Origin: a virus | Length of the DNA stretch: 34,468 nt | IMG/VR virus record: IMGVR_UViG_3300046804_002536 | Coordinates: 1-34,468 of that record | Direction: 5' to 3' (one strand) | Shown: in pieces, positions 6,311 to 13,521 of the stretch | Position numbering within the stretch: the stretch's first letter is position 1 | Layout of the letters: every line of letters starts with the position of its first letter | Position numbers and translations under genes: made by a program | The notes under the pieces: generated by a model | Database searches by the model: none | What the model was told of the DNA's origin: nothing | The model's input: the letters and a program-made list of their open reading frames with translations, nothing else

Positions 6311-6622
6311 TTACTGAGCTTGCTTATCTACCTTAGCAAATGCTGCATTAATTTCTTCTGCGCTGAGCTTGCCATCATCAAGGAATGAACGAGCTAGTCT
6401 TTCTACAACTGTCGCTACACCCAATAGACCAGCCATTGTTACTGCAGTAGCTGTATCAATACCCACAACTGATCCTGCACCAATAACTGATAGTCCTGAA
6501 GCTGCAAATACTGCTACAATTCTAAGGAAAATGTTCCAAAGATTTGTTACTGCGCCACCAATTGCTGGGGCACCAGTTGCTTCATCAACTACTAGATAGT
6601 CTGCTTCTTTCTTTTTTGCCAT
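6311..6622 (-). CDS. holin-like membrane protein, 103 aa
   Basis: Hydrophobic segments at residues about 29-55 (NIFLRIVAVFAASGLSVIGA) and 59-73 suggest two membrane spans, followed by a soluble tail FLDDGKLSAEEINAAFAKVD that resembles a single EF-hand-like loop. Size, position before the endolysin and topology fit a phage holin. It is the last of three small membrane-protein genes in a row before the terminator, and the call of which is the holin is an inference. Confidence 0.7.
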   Translation of the reverse strand: MAKKKEADYLVVDEATGAPAIGGAVTNLWNIFLRIVAVFAASGLSVIGAGSVVGIDTATAVTMAGLLGVATVVERLARSFLDDGKLSAEEINAAFAKVDKQAQ

Positions 6623-6624
6623 AT

Positions 6625-6852
6625 TTATTCCTCCTTGTCTTTATTGTTTGCTTTCGCACCAAAATATCCACCGATGATTCCTATAAGTCCGCCAAGAGCT
6701 GTTTGAACAAGTGTCATGACCTCTGCAGATACCTCCACTGGTTCACCAGTTTTCTGTGTTTCAAGTGCTGCTGTTACGTAATCACCAACAATTGCAGTAA
6801 TGATTGCTACACCTACCATTACCGATAATGTAAAAATTACTTTATCTTTCAT
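6625..6852 (-). CDS. two-span membrane protein, holin candidate, 75 aa
   Basis: Spans at residues about 6-30 and 46-66 (TALGGLIGIIGGYFGAKA) with a short charged C-terminus (NNKDKEE) give the classical small-holin layout. It is two bases from the next gene, and a GAGGAATAA ribosome site lies between. It may act as holin or antiholin with its neighbours. Confidence 0.7.
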   Translation of the reverse strand: MKDKVIFTLSVMVGVAIITAIVGDYVTAALETQKTGEPVEVSAEVMTLVQTALGGLIGIIGGYFGAKANNKDKEE

Positions 6853-6854
6853 TA

Positions 6855-7058
6855 TTACTCCTTTCTAAGCGGAATTGATATTAACCATATAACTGTGGTT
6901 ACTAGAATTGCCAGACCTACGATATCTCTTGCGGATCCCGTAAGTGTCAACCAAGCAATAAAGAAGCCAAGGAGGGTGAATGCCTGTGCGATTATCTCGA
7001 CACCAGCGTCCTTAAGCCATGTGAAGAATCCCTTCACAACTTTCTTAATTATCTTCAT
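6855..7058 (-). CDS. small membrane protein, 67 aa
   Basis: A basic amphipathic N-terminus (MKIIKKVVKGFFTWLKDAG) precedes two hydrophobic segments at about 22-39 and 46-62 and a basic end (PLRKE). It starts one base after the stop of the large secreted protein with an AGGAGG-type site inside that gene. It probably belongs to the lysis set, exact role unknown. Confidence 0.7.
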   Translation of the reverse strand: MKIIKKVVKGFFTWLKDAGVEIIAQAFTLLGFFIAWLTLTGSARDIVGLAILVTTVIWLISIPLRKE

Positions 7059-7059
7059 A

Positions 7060-9084
7060 TTACCTCCTCATTCCAATCAGTGTGCTTGCAATTTGAGATA
7101 CAATCACTACTGGGATAATTACTTCTTGTGCTTTTTCTCTCTGATCGTCTGTCATATCCATACCTAACTCAGAGAAATTAGATAGGAGTTCTAATGGATC
7201 CACATTAAATACCGCTCCAAGTGGATCTGCCAAGAATGCTTCAGCTTGAACTTCAGTTGCAGCATCAGCTAATGTATATGGCATTGGTGCATCTAAATTA
7301 GCATTAGCACGATCACCAAATTCTTCTAGCGCTGTAGCAATAGTTGGATCAGATTTAGCTAATTCCGCAACTAATTTTAATTCCTGTGGGGCAACACCAA
7401 GTGTTTTTGATACAGCCAAAGCCTGTTCTGGCGTAAGTTTTGCTAATGTGTTAGAATTTGTAAGGTCAGCAATTAAATTTGCCATTTCACTATTAACGGG
7501 AGTATTTTTTGTTTTATCAAAAATTTCAGTCTGATCTTGAGTTGGTTCAGGCTCTGGAGTTGGAGTTATATCCTCTGGCTGAGATGAAGGCTCTACAGAA
7601 GGCTCTGGAGAAGTCTCAGGAGTTGGAGTTGGATCTACAGTCTCCTCATCTGTGGTATCAGTGGTTGGCTCTGGAGTGGGATCAACTTGTTCAGTTTGCT
7701 CAGGAGATGGCTCAGGGCTAGGTTCAGGAGAAATTTCTGGAGTTGGTTCTGGAGTTGGCTCTATGCTAGGTTCAGGTGTTGGTTGTGGCTGATTTGCCAT
7801 AGCTTGTGCAATTGCTGCAGCAACTCTTTGTTTTTCCTCAAATTCAAATTGATTATTATATGATTCCCAAGCATCGTCTATAGCATTATTCATATCAATA
7901 ATTGCCTGATTATAATTAGATGATGCAGTATTTTTTGTTGACAACGCATTTGCTGTATTTGATACGGCATTATCATAAGCAGTAGTTTTACTAATTAAAG
8001 TTTGATTATATGTTAAAAGTTTATTATTTTCCTGTGTATATGTAGTAGATGCAGTATTATACGCAGCTAATTTATTATTGTAATCTGTTTGTGCATCCGC
8101 TTGTGCAGTTATAGCTGCATTGTATGCATCAATTTGCTGTTGTGTTGCTCCAGATCCAGAGGAAAATGTATTAAGATTACAACTAAAATCTTGCCCCCAT
8201 ACTCTTGGGTTTCCAGCATAGTCACATCCTGCACCAGTCATTCCACCAGGAATTGTCCATCCAAGATAATAAGACCCTGGGCCTCCCCCGTTGTACCACC
8301 ATATCTCTACATCTAAAGTCTTATCCTGAGTTACATCATATGTTGGAGACCAAGCACTCCATCTTGCTCCCTGCTCTACCCAGTTATTAACTGCAAGAGC
8401 TCCGTTGATATACATTTTAAAACCATCATCTGTGTATCCTGCAAATGCTACTGTTGTAAACCATGATGGAACGGTGATTTGACCAGTAAATTTAACCACA
8501 ATATTTTCATATCTATTTCCGCAAACTGGAAGATACATAGCGTTTGAATTCCATGTACCAGAACATATTACTGAATCTGGTACTGCATAGCTAGGCCATA
8601 TTCTTGCCAAGTTATATACTGTGTAATTAAGTCCGTTTCCGCCAGAGCTTTGGATAACTGATTGTCTTGCTTGAAGATTTGAGTTTGCAGTAGCAAGATT
8701 AATTGCTGAGATATCTAGGGCATCTTTAGTTGAATTTTTATTTTGAAGAGCAGTAGCTACAATTGGTGTCTGTGTATCTACGGCGGATTGAGCTAAATTC
8801 TTTTCTTCTAGGGCAGTTGCTTCCGCTTGGACAGCAGAATCGTATGACTCATTTGCAGCATCTTTGACAGCCTTTGCTGCTACTGCTAATTCATATTTAT
8901 TTTCTGCTATATCTATAAGGTCTTGGGTGGCCTTAGAGTCTGTTAAATTGCCTACCTTTGAGTTTAAATCAGCTATTTGCTGGGCTGCTATAGATAAAGG
9001 ATCATCAGCGCTTGCTGGTATTAAAAATAGCCAAGAAAATGCTATTAAACAAGCGGTGGTAAGCCTTGATGCTTTTACTAACAA
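7060..9084 (-). CDS. secreted PA14-domain surface protein, 674 aa
   Basis: A signal peptide (TTACLIAFSWLFLIPASA) is followed by a coiled coil, then a PA14/GLEYA-type beta domain at residues about 195-285 with the usual DDG calcium motif (YTDDGFKMYING) and several Cys, a second coiled coil, a Pro-Glu-Thr-rich linker (about 435-530) and a helical C-terminal domain ending in a hydrophobic segment and MRR, probably a membrane anchor. PA14 domains bind carbohydrate in known families. Phage tail proteins lack signal peptides, so this is exported by the infected cell. I choose TTG at 9084: GGGGAGAG lies eight bases upstream; a TTG at 9102 is also in frame. Confidence 0.88.
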   Translation of the reverse strand: MLVKASRLTTACLIAFSWLFLIPASADDPLSIAAQQIADLNSKVGNLTDSKATQDLIDIAENKYELAVAAKAVKDAANESYDSAVQAEATALEEKNLAQSAVDTQTPIVATALQNKNSTKDALDISAINLATANSNLQARQSVIQSSGGNGLNYTVYNLARIWPSYAVPDSVICSGTWNSNAMYLPVCGNRYENIVVKFTGQITVPSWFTTVAFAGYTDDGFKMYINGALAVNNWVEQGARWSAWSPTYDVTQDKTLDVEIWWYNGGGPGSYYLGWTIPGGMTGAGCDYAGNPRVWGQDFSCNLNTFSSGSGATQQQIDAYNAAITAQADAQTDYNNKLAAYNTASTTYTQENNKLLTYNQTLISKTTAYDNAVSNTANALSTKNTASSNYNQAIIDMNNAIDDAWESYNNQFEFEEKQRVAAAIAQAMANQPQPTPEPSIEPTPEPTPEISPEPSPEPSPEQTEQVDPTPEPTTDTTDEETVDPTPTPETSPEPSVEPSSQPEDITPTPEPEPTQDQTEIFDKTKNTPVNSEMANLIADLTNSNTLAKLTPEQALAVSKTLGVAPQELKLVAELAKSDPTIATALEEFGDRANANLDAPMPYTLADAATEVQAEAFLADPLGAVFNVDPLELLSNFSELGMDMTDDQREKAQEVIIPVVIVSQIASTLIGMRR
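7540..7790 (-). repeat. Pro-Glu/Thr-Pro coding repeat
   Basis: Imperfect short repeats encode PEPSPEPTPE-like units, forming the extended linker of the secreted protein. On the plus strand they read as repeats of GGTTCTGGAGTTGGCTC type. This is coding low complexity. Confidence 0.8.
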
Positions 9085-9111
9085 TCTGCATTCTCTCCCC
9101 AATCTAGTCTA

Positions 9112-9120
9112 ATTATATCA
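9112..9120 (-). promoter_or_regulatory. extended -10 promoter of the PA14 gene
   Basis: TGATATAAT: a perfect -10 box (9112-9117) with TGN in front. The -35 region falls in the T-run of the terminator ahead and is poor. The leader would be about 20 bases and carries the GGGGAGAG ribosome site. Confidence 0.55.
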
Positions 9121-9136
9121 TCAAACATGTATAAAT

Positions 9137-9165
9137 AAAAAAAGAGCGGAGCATTTCTGCTCCGC
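9137..9165 (-). terminator. intrinsic terminator after the secreted Ala/Thr-rich gene
   Basis: GCGGAGCA-GAAA-TGCTCCGC on the minus strand, an 8-bp GC-rich stem followed by CTC and seven T. Confidence 0.88.
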
Positions 9166-9181
9166 CCCCTTTTAGTTAAGA

Positions 9182-10276
9182 TTACTTAACTAGTGTGACC
9201 TTAGCCTTTGGATTCTTTGCATTCCACTTTGCAGCGAGTGCATTGAAAGCCTTCTTTAGGTCTGCAAGTGCCTTAGCATTATCCGCCTTAAGCTTAGCAA
9301 TTTCTGCATCTTTAACAGCAATTGTTGCTGTTGCAGAATCTGTTGCAGCCTTTAGATCTGCTGCAGCCTTTGCTGCAGCTGCTGCTGCTGTAGCATTTGC
9401 TGTTGCAAGTGCTGCTTCTGCAGTAGCTTTTGCTGCAAGAGCAGCATCACGAGCAGCAGTTACTGCTGCAAGTTCTCCAGCCAAATCACGAACTGTGATT
9501 GATTTAACTACAGAAGATGTTACGGTATTGAAACCTGCTACTACTGTAGCAATATCTCCTGCTGCTGCTGAGACTACAAGTGTTGTTGTACCAGTTGTTG
9601 GTAATGTAACCTTGAAATCTGCTGAGCCAAAGTTTGTTAATGTTGCGCCTGTTGTGGCTGTTGTTGTGTCAACTGTTCCGTTAACTACAAGTGCTGTCAG
9701 AGTCTTTCCAGAAACCTTGTTTCCGAATACGTCTGAAGCTGTTGCTGTAACTGTTACAACGCTAGATGTTGAACCAGAATCATTGCCTGCAAGAGCAAGT
9801 GTGTTGATCTTACCTGCAGTACCCTGTACATAATATGTAAGAGTTGTTCCCTGGTTATTTACAACTACTGTTCCAACTGCTGTTGTCTTTGTATATACAT
9901 AGAAGGTAGCAGATGTTCCTGTACCTGTAGCAATTGTTAGTGATGCTGAGCCAGATGATGCGTTCACTGGCGCTGCTGCTGCGTTTGTAGCAGATACGAT
10001 TGTTGCATTTGTTGCAGAAACAGTTACTGATGTGCCTGTGTCAACAGTAGCAACGAATCTAACGACATCGCTGTCATCAATTACGTTATCTTCTGGGACA
10101 GGGCGAGTAATTGCTGTTGCTGCAGATGTTCCTGTAGTAACAGTTGTCCAAGTGGTTGATCCACCTGAGACTGCACCTGTTGATGTTACAACTGTCATTG
10201 GAGCTGCATTAGCTGGTGCTGCCACTAAAGTAGCCAGACCTAGTACTGATGCAACTAGAATTGATAGTTTCTTCAT
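9182..10276 (-). CDS. secreted Ala/Thr/Val-rich protein, 364 aa
   Basis: A textbook signal peptide (MKKLSILVASVLGLATLVAA, cleavage after PANA) is followed by Thr/Val/Ser-rich beta domains of the bacterial Ig-like or adhesin type (SVVTVTATASDVFGNKVSGK at about residues 170-190 looks like an invasin/Ig-like repeat) and by a long Ala-rich coiled coil (AARDAALAAKATAEAALA). It ends in NPKAKVTLVK. It is strongly biased to Ala/Thr codons and richer in GC than its neighbours. Similar secreted proteins are typical of the cell surface of freshwater actinobacteria, so host origin is likely. The ATG at 10276 is chosen over an upstream frame because the signal peptide starts there. Confidence 0.88.
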   Translation of the reverse strand: MKKLSILVASVLGLATLVAAPANAAPMTVVTSTGAVSGGSTTWTTVTTGTSAATAITRPVPEDNVIDDSDVVRFVATVDTGTSVTVSATNATIVSATNAAAAPVNASSGSASLTIATGTGTSATFYVYTKTTAVGTVVVNNQGTTLTYYVQGTAGKINTLALAGNDSGSTSSVVTVTATASDVFGNKVSGKTLTALVVNGTVDTTTATTGATLTNFGSADFKVTLPTTGTTTLVVSAAAGDIATVVAGFNTVTSSVVKSITVRDLAGELAAVTAARDAALAAKATAEAALATANATAAAAAAKAAADLKAATDSATATIAVKDAEIAKLKADNAKALADLKKAFNALAAKWNAKNPKAKVTLVK

Positions 10277-10315
10277 AGTTTGTTTTTTATCCTCTTCAAT
10301 TGATTTGGTTTGATT

Positions 10316-10334
10316 TTGTGTGTCAACCACACAA
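10316..10334 (-). promoter_or_regulatory. 5'-terminal stem-loop of the secreted-protein mRNA
   Basis: TTGTGTG-GTTGA-CACACAA: a perfect 7-bp inverted repeat that begins at the predicted transcription start. It could be an operator at +1 or an RNA hairpin protecting the mRNA end. Confidence 0.55.
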
Positions 10335-10340
10335 GTCTTA

Positions 10341-10369
10341 ATAATACCAAATTTGCTGCTAGTCGTCAA
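10341..10369 (-). promoter_or_regulatory. promoter of the secreted Ala/Thr-rich protein
   Basis: TTGACG (10364-10369), 17 bases, TATTAT (10341-10346), with TGG before the -10 box. The -35 box covers the last codons of the 45-residue gene above. Confidence 0.75.
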
Positions 10370-10496
10370 ATTCAGTATCTTCTTCTTCAGATAGATCAAT
10401 ATCTATGCTGTGAAATACCCGTGAATATAACCAATCAATTCCTTTTTGGAACTGATAAACTACCCACCAGTAAATCTCCACTATTGCTTTGGCCAT
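10359..10496 (-). CDS. small Trp-rich protein with acidic tail, 45 aa
   Basis: Read by hand. The N-terminal half is aromatic and moderately hydrophobic (VEIYWWVVYQFQKGIDWLY) and the end is strongly acidic (DLSEEEDTEFDD). It overlaps the preceding gene by 16 bases and is probably translated by coupling. Function unknown; the aromatic part might lie on a membrane surface. Confidence 0.65.
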   Translation of the reverse strand: MAKAIVEIYWWVVYQFQKGIDWLYSRVFHSIDIDLSEEEDTEFDD

Positions 10497-10774
10497 GTCC
10501 CGTCCAAGTTCATGATTGCTATAGCAGAATAATTTAAATCATCTATAAACGTCTCCCTGAGACTTTCAAATTGTGGCTTCTCAGTTGGCTTATTATAAAA
10601 TAAGTTCTTGATACGCTCAAACTTATCATGCTTCCTTACGATAAGACCATTAATTGCTCCACCTGGGGCAGACGCAATATTTAGGGGGCCGTAATCCTTA
10701 TGCTTACGAAGAAGCAAGGTATAGGCCTCATCAAAAATCTTTTTTACTTCTTTTTCAAAATCAGCATTAGGCAT
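10481..10774 (-). CDS. DUF1599 / nucleotide-modification-associated protein, 97 aa
   Basis: Residues about 15-45 (LLLRKHKDYGPLNI, then PGGAINGLIVRKHDKFERI) and ESLRETFIDDLNYSAIAI match the DUF1599 family, also called nucleotide modification associated domain 1, whose MazG-like helical fold suggests action on nucleotides. The exact reaction is unknown. The ATG at 10774 overlaps the previous stop by eight bases; a longer frame from 10828 lies entirely in that gene and is rejected. Confidence 0.85.
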   Translation of the reverse strand: MPNADFEKEVKKIFDEAYTLLLRKHKDYGPLNIASAPGGAINGLIVRKHDKFERIKNLFYNKPTEKPQFESLRETFIDDLNYSAIAIMNLDGTWPKQ

Positions 10775-10973
10775 TTTTAATCTCTTCCGCAAGTTTATTG
10801 AACTGTTCCATAAAAATATTAAGAGCAAATGTTACTTGATCTACAGAATGTTTATATGCTTCTTCCATTTCAGGTGGAGTTAGCTTATTTTCTGGATCTG
10901 GGTAGTACTTATTGTGAAATTCACGAACTACTTCAAGAACAATCGCTTCCATTTGTGTTGCATCAATTGCCAT
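10767..10973 (-). CDS. hypothetical helical protein, 68 aa
   Basis: Unrecognised. Acidic and helical, with KYYPDPENKLTPPEMEEAY in the middle. It overlaps the proteasome-like gene by 11 bases and DUF1599 by eight, so all three are probably made together. Confidence 0.7.
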   Translation of the reverse strand: MAIDATQMEAIVLEVVREFHNKYYPDPENKLTPPEMEEAYKHSVDQVTFALNIFMEQFNKLAEEIKNA

Positions 10974-11523
10974 TATTTTTCTCCTTCTTGTTTAAAATAC
11001 TTACTACATCTACTGGTCCCATACAACTAGGGCTATATTTAACTGCAGCCTCAATTGCTGTTCTTACTCTACGCTTTCCATCATTCCATCCTTCTGTTGA
11101 ATGTAATGATCCTAGAGCATATTCTGAACCGCTACCAACAGACAAATGGTCTGTTTGAAAGCGTGTCATTGACATTGTTCCTGCATCATGCTCATAGATA
11201 TATTTATCTATAACTATAATCATTCCAAAATCAGCATCTTTATCTTGCGTAGCAAATACAAAGTGCTCATCATAGAAAGACTTCAATGCTTGCGTGAAAT
11301 CCGTAAGCATAAATTTATCTAGATTTCCCTTTTTAGGGGCTGGTGGATGAAAGTTATACATAACTTTTTCTCCGTCCATACTGCCATAATATCCAAACAG
11401 GTACGGTCCAGTCTGCCAAACTTTAGGATGTGCTAAAGGGAAAATGACATTATCGTCAGAAGCACCTCTATCACCAGCAATGAATGCACCATTATCGTTT
11501 ACTACCGCAGCTATTACAGTCAC
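10963..11523 (-). CDS. proteasome beta / HslV-like Ntn-hydrolase
   Basis: The start of the protein, MTVIAAVVNDNGAFIAGDRG, is that of a self-exposed threonine protease. With the initiator Met removed, T2 is the nucleophile, D18 matches Asp17 and K34 matches Lys33 of proteasome beta subunits, and GSGSEYALG (130-138) matches the conserved Ser129 loop. At 186 aa it is near the size of HslV or Anbu-type subunits, without an unfoldase gene next to it. It could be a protease ring working with host ATPases, or have another hydrolase function. The start codon is GTG, overlapping the previous stop as GTGA; it has its own promoter inside the upstream gene. Confidence 0.88.
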   Translation of the reverse strand: MTVIAAVVNDNGAFIAGDRGASDDNVIFPLAHPKVWQTGPYLFGYYGSMDGEKVMYNFHPPAPKKGNLDKFMLTDFTQALKSFYDEHFVFATQDKDADFGMIIVIDKYIYEHDAGTMSMTRFQTDHLSVGSGSEYALGSLHSTEGWNDGKRRVRTAIEAAVKYSPSCMGPVDVVSILNKKEKNNGN

Positions 11524-11744
11524 TTATTAATCCAATCAACTATTTTTCGAAATTGCTTCTTCAAATTGTTTACTCTTACAAGTATAACAAAAAGAAGTAG
11601 CAGTGTCAAGACTGGAAATGGATCACCCGCATCATTAATTATTCTATTATATAGCTCAAATAATATATAATAAATAAAACCAGCCCATATTCCAAGGCCT
11701 ATTAATAATCCTATTACATACCCTACTTGTTCTGCACGTTTCAT
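11520..11744 (-). CDS. two-span membrane protein, 74 aa
   Basis: Hydrophobic segments at residues about 6-29 (VGYVIGLLIGLGIWAGFIYYI core) and 42-56 (PVLTLLLLFVILVRV) with a basic C-terminus. Unrecognised. The ATG at 11744 makes an ATGA overlap with the gene above. Its 3' half carries the promoter for the Ntn-hydrolase. Confidence 0.7.
   Translation of the reverse strand: MKRAEQVGYVIGLLIGLGIWAGFIYYILFELYNRIINDAGDPFPVLTLLLLFVILVRVNNLKKQFRKIVDWINK
11581..11609 (-). promoter_or_regulatory. internal promoter for the proteasome-like gene
   Basis: TTGACA (11604-11609), 17 bases, TATACT (11581-11586) with TGT before the -10, all inside the membrane-protein gene. The predicted RNA starts about 50 bases before the GTG start codon of the hydrolase. 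Confidence 0.65.
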
Positions 11745-11980
11745 ACTAATAACTCCGTAGCACTTATTTCTTCCCCATGGTATAGATGATCTATCACATA
11801 GGTTTTTACCAATTCCGACCCATACTGTCTGCCAGCCAAAACAATCACCCATCTAGGCTCATACATGGAAGTGGTACATCTCTTGCACATAAGTAAATTT
11901 AAGTTTTTAAATATCTTAGATTTATTAACTACGATATCTGACTTAAATTCCTCACAGCTATAACACTGTATCTGTCCCAT
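11741..11980 (-). CDS. zinc-ribbon protein, 79 aa
   Basis: Two CxxC pairs (CYSC at residues 6-9 and CKRC at 32-35) make a four-Cys zinc ribbon, followed by EPRWVIVLAGRQYG and a basic/aromatic tail. This layout recurs in actinophage proteins of unknown function and could bind nucleic acid or RNA polymerase. It overlaps the previous gene by 23 bases. Confidence 0.78.
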   Translation of the reverse strand: MGQIQCYSCEEFKSDIVVNKSKIFKNLNLLMCKRCTTSMYEPRWVIVLAGRQYGSELVKTYVIDHLYHGEEISATELLV

Positions 11981-12182
11981 CCTCTTCTTCCTCTATATGA
12001 TCAAAACCAAGCTCATCCATTACTATAAAATCATCATTCTCTAGATAAACCTGATGGTCAATACCGTCTTTTTGATACCTAACAAGGGAAGCATAAAGCC
12101 CTTCTTTAACGATATTTCCGTACACACTCTCAGAGTAAATCCATACTATCTGGATTCTATCTTGATAATGTCTTTCTGCCAT
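11958..12182 (-). CDS. hypothetical protein with acidic tail, 74 aa
   Basis: Unrecognised. A beta-like N-terminus (RIQIVWIYSESVYGNIV) and an acidic end (HIEEEEDGTD). It overlaps neighbours by 26 and 23 bases. Confidence 0.7.
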   Translation of the reverse strand: MAERHYQDRIQIVWIYSESVYGNIVKEGLYASLVRYQKDGIDHQVYLENDDFIVMDELGFDHIEEEEDGTDTVL

Positions 12183-12432
12183 TTCCTGGGACCCCTTCGA
12201 ACTCGCATCTTACACCAAATGATTCTATTACTTTTCTAACTAAATTAATATAATCAGTAATTAATACACGCTGATTAATATCAAATGACATGATGTTATC
12301 TTCATACATTCTTATAGTTAAAAACTCTGGATATTTTACAACATCAATAATAATATTAGGAAAAGGCTTTTTTACTTGTCTAACAGCTCCAGCCATTTGT
12401 TTTGTATAAACTACTGGTCTACTTTTGTCCAT
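12157..12432 (-). CDS. hypothetical protein, 91 aa
   Basis: Unrecognised. Basic N-terminus and a beta-rich middle (PNIIIDVVKYPEFLTIRMYE). It starts 14 bases inside whiB and is probably co-translated with it. Confidence 0.7.
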   Translation of the reverse strand: MDKSRPVVYTKQMAGAVRQVKKPFPNIIIDVVKYPEFLTIRMYEDNIMSFDINQRVLITDYINLVRKVIESFGVRCEFEGVPGNGRKTLSR

Positions 12433-12733
12433 GTTTGGACTTCCACTTTTTCCATACTTCTTGTGTCTTATGTGAATTTCTTGTTTTATCTAATGCCCCA
12501 AGACTTAGATATACTCCGCCCCAAACACCGTACTCCGCATTATTAGTACCAGCATCATGACACTGTTTTGCAACAGGACATACAAGGCACATCTGATCTA
12601 TATTTTTTGCTATTGTTTGATCAGCCTCATATGTATCAAAAAAGAAATCTGTTTCAATTCCATTACATGCTGCCAAATCTGTCCAATGAATATCATCTGG
12701 ATCAATGCCTAAATCATCTAATATGTTTGACAT
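12419..12733 (-). CDS. WhiB-family iron-sulfur regulator, 104 aa
   Basis: WhiB-like proteins are Fe-S transcription factors limited to actinobacteria and their phages. The four cluster ligands are C23 (AACNG), C49, C52 and C58 (CLVCPVAKQC), followed by the family turn GVWGG (69-73) and a basic C-terminus (KKWKSKHGQK) for DNA or sigma-factor contact. Phage copies are known to interfere with host WhiB2-type control of division or exclude superinfecting phage. I choose the ATG at 12733, 20 bases inside the previous gene; an in-frame ATG at 12760 is possible. Confidence 0.93.
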   Translation of the reverse strand: MSNILDDLGIDPDDIHWTDLAACNGIETDFFFDTYEADQTIAKNIDQMCLVCPVAKQCHDAGTNNAEYGVWGGVYLSLGALDKTRNSHKTQEVWKKWKSKHGQK

Positions 12734-12935
12734 ATTTGTCGGGAATCCTCCATTTTCCATCTTCAGAAACTACAAATGTTTCTGATATTCCCCAGCTACC
12801 ATTATGTCTTAATCCGTTTGTTTTGTAAATAGCCTCATTATCTTCTTTCCAGAAAATAAGTTTCCATCCATCCCAAAAAAAATTTTTATTGTTTTGTACT
12901 AATACATGAGCTGTATTGTAATCAAAAACGGCCAC
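12714..12935 (-). CDS. hypothetical protein upstream of whiB, 73 aa
   Basis: Unrecognised, Trp-rich (FFWDGWKLIFWKEDNEA). The GTG at 12935 follows GAAAGG on a leader of only about 12 bases from a well-formed promoter, so it opens the whiB transcript. Confidence 0.72.
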   Translation of the reverse strand: MAVFDYNTAHVLVQNNKNFFWDGWKLIFWKEDNEAIYKTNGLRHNGSWGISETFVVSEDGKWRIPDKYVKHIR

Positions 12936-12953
12936 AATAATGCCTTTCTATTA

Positions 12954-12982
12954 ATTATATCAAGTTAATTCTGGTTCGTCAA
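12954..12982 (-). promoter_or_regulatory. promoter of the whiB transcript
   Basis: TTGACG (12977-12982), 17 bases, TATAAT (12954-12959) with TGA before the -10 box. The -10 box lies just past the stop of the upstream gene. Confidence 0.8.
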
Positions 12983-13370
12983 CAACTGTGTCAAACCAAT
13001 TTTCTGCGTCTGGCTCAATAATTTCTTTAAAAAATACGCCATCCCACATGCTTTTATTTGCCTCTACTATCTTCCTTGACCATGTAAATCCAGCGTCTCC
13101 GCCCCATGCATCCCACATAATTCTTCCATTTGAAGGGTTACTTGTATTATTAAAGTCTTCGCCCTTCTTATCTACCTCATGTCTTGAGAAAAAAGAATAC
13201 ATTCTCTTTACAACTGACAATGACATTGATCTTCCAGCAACAATATCTGAAGCTCTTCCCCAACCAACTGCTGTTCCAGCACCAGTTGCCTTGCCTTCTT
13301 CTTTCCATTTTAAGGCACGACGTGCTGCAATCTTCATTCCTTCTGTTGGAGTATATGTTTTTTCAGCCAT
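12960..13370 (-). CDS. conserved phage protein, 136 aa
   Basis: The pattern GMKIAARRALKWKEEG, GTAVGWGRASDI, VKRMYSFFSRHEVDK and GRIMWDAWGGDAG belongs to a family widespread in phages, often fused to or next to head-maturation protease genes. Its function is not known to me. The ATG at 13370 overlaps the previous stop by eight bases; the frame is open to 13454 but the added part does not resemble the family. Confidence 0.8.
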   Translation of the reverse strand: MAEKTYTPTEGMKIAARRALKWKEEGKATGAGTAVGWGRASDIVAGRSMSLSVVKRMYSFFSRHEVDKKGEDFNNTSNPSNGRIMWDAWGGDAGFTWSRKIVEANKSMWDGVFFKEIIEPDAENWFDTVVDEPELT

Positions 13371-13521
13371 TATTTTTATCCTCTTTCTTCTTTCCGTACT
13401 CTCCATACTTTCCAAGAACTGATTGAATTCTGCCATCTTTACGAAGTCTGACAATCATTCCGTTTTTAATCTGAATTGGATTAAACTTAACGTGCTTCTT
13501 GTATGATCCGCCTGATGCCAC
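13363..13521 (-). CDS. small basic protein, 52 aa
   Basis: Read by hand. A basic protein (KKHVKFNPIQIKNGMIVRLR, then VLGKYGEYGKKKEDK) with the look of a small nucleic-acid binder. It starts with GTG that shares a base with the nuclease stop (TAGTG), and overlaps the next gene by eight bases. Confidence 0.68.
   Translation of the reverse strand: MASGGSYKKHVKFNPIQIKNGMIVRLRKDGRIQSVLGKYGEYGKKKEDKNNG

Noticed and set aside
7540-7790. Spaced repeats resembling a CRISPR-like array
   Set aside because: They are in-frame Pro/Glu/Thr codons of a linker, with no constant repeat length or spacers.
9195-9833. Long plus-strand frame of 212 codons, Ala/Val/Ser-rich
   Set aside because: It is the reverse shadow of the Ala-rich coiled coil of the secreted protein; no ribosome site, promoter or family.
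10298-10326. TTGACA at 10321-10326 as promoter of the secreted protein
   Set aside because: No -10 box at a suitable distance; TTGACG-17-TATTAT further upstream is better.
10774-10828. N-terminal extension of the DUF1599 gene
   Set aside because: It lies inside the previous gene, and family similarity begins at the ATG at 10774.
12988-13422. Plus-strand frame of 144 codons
   Set aside because: Shadow of the conserved phage protein at 12960-13370, which shows family motifs on the minus strand.
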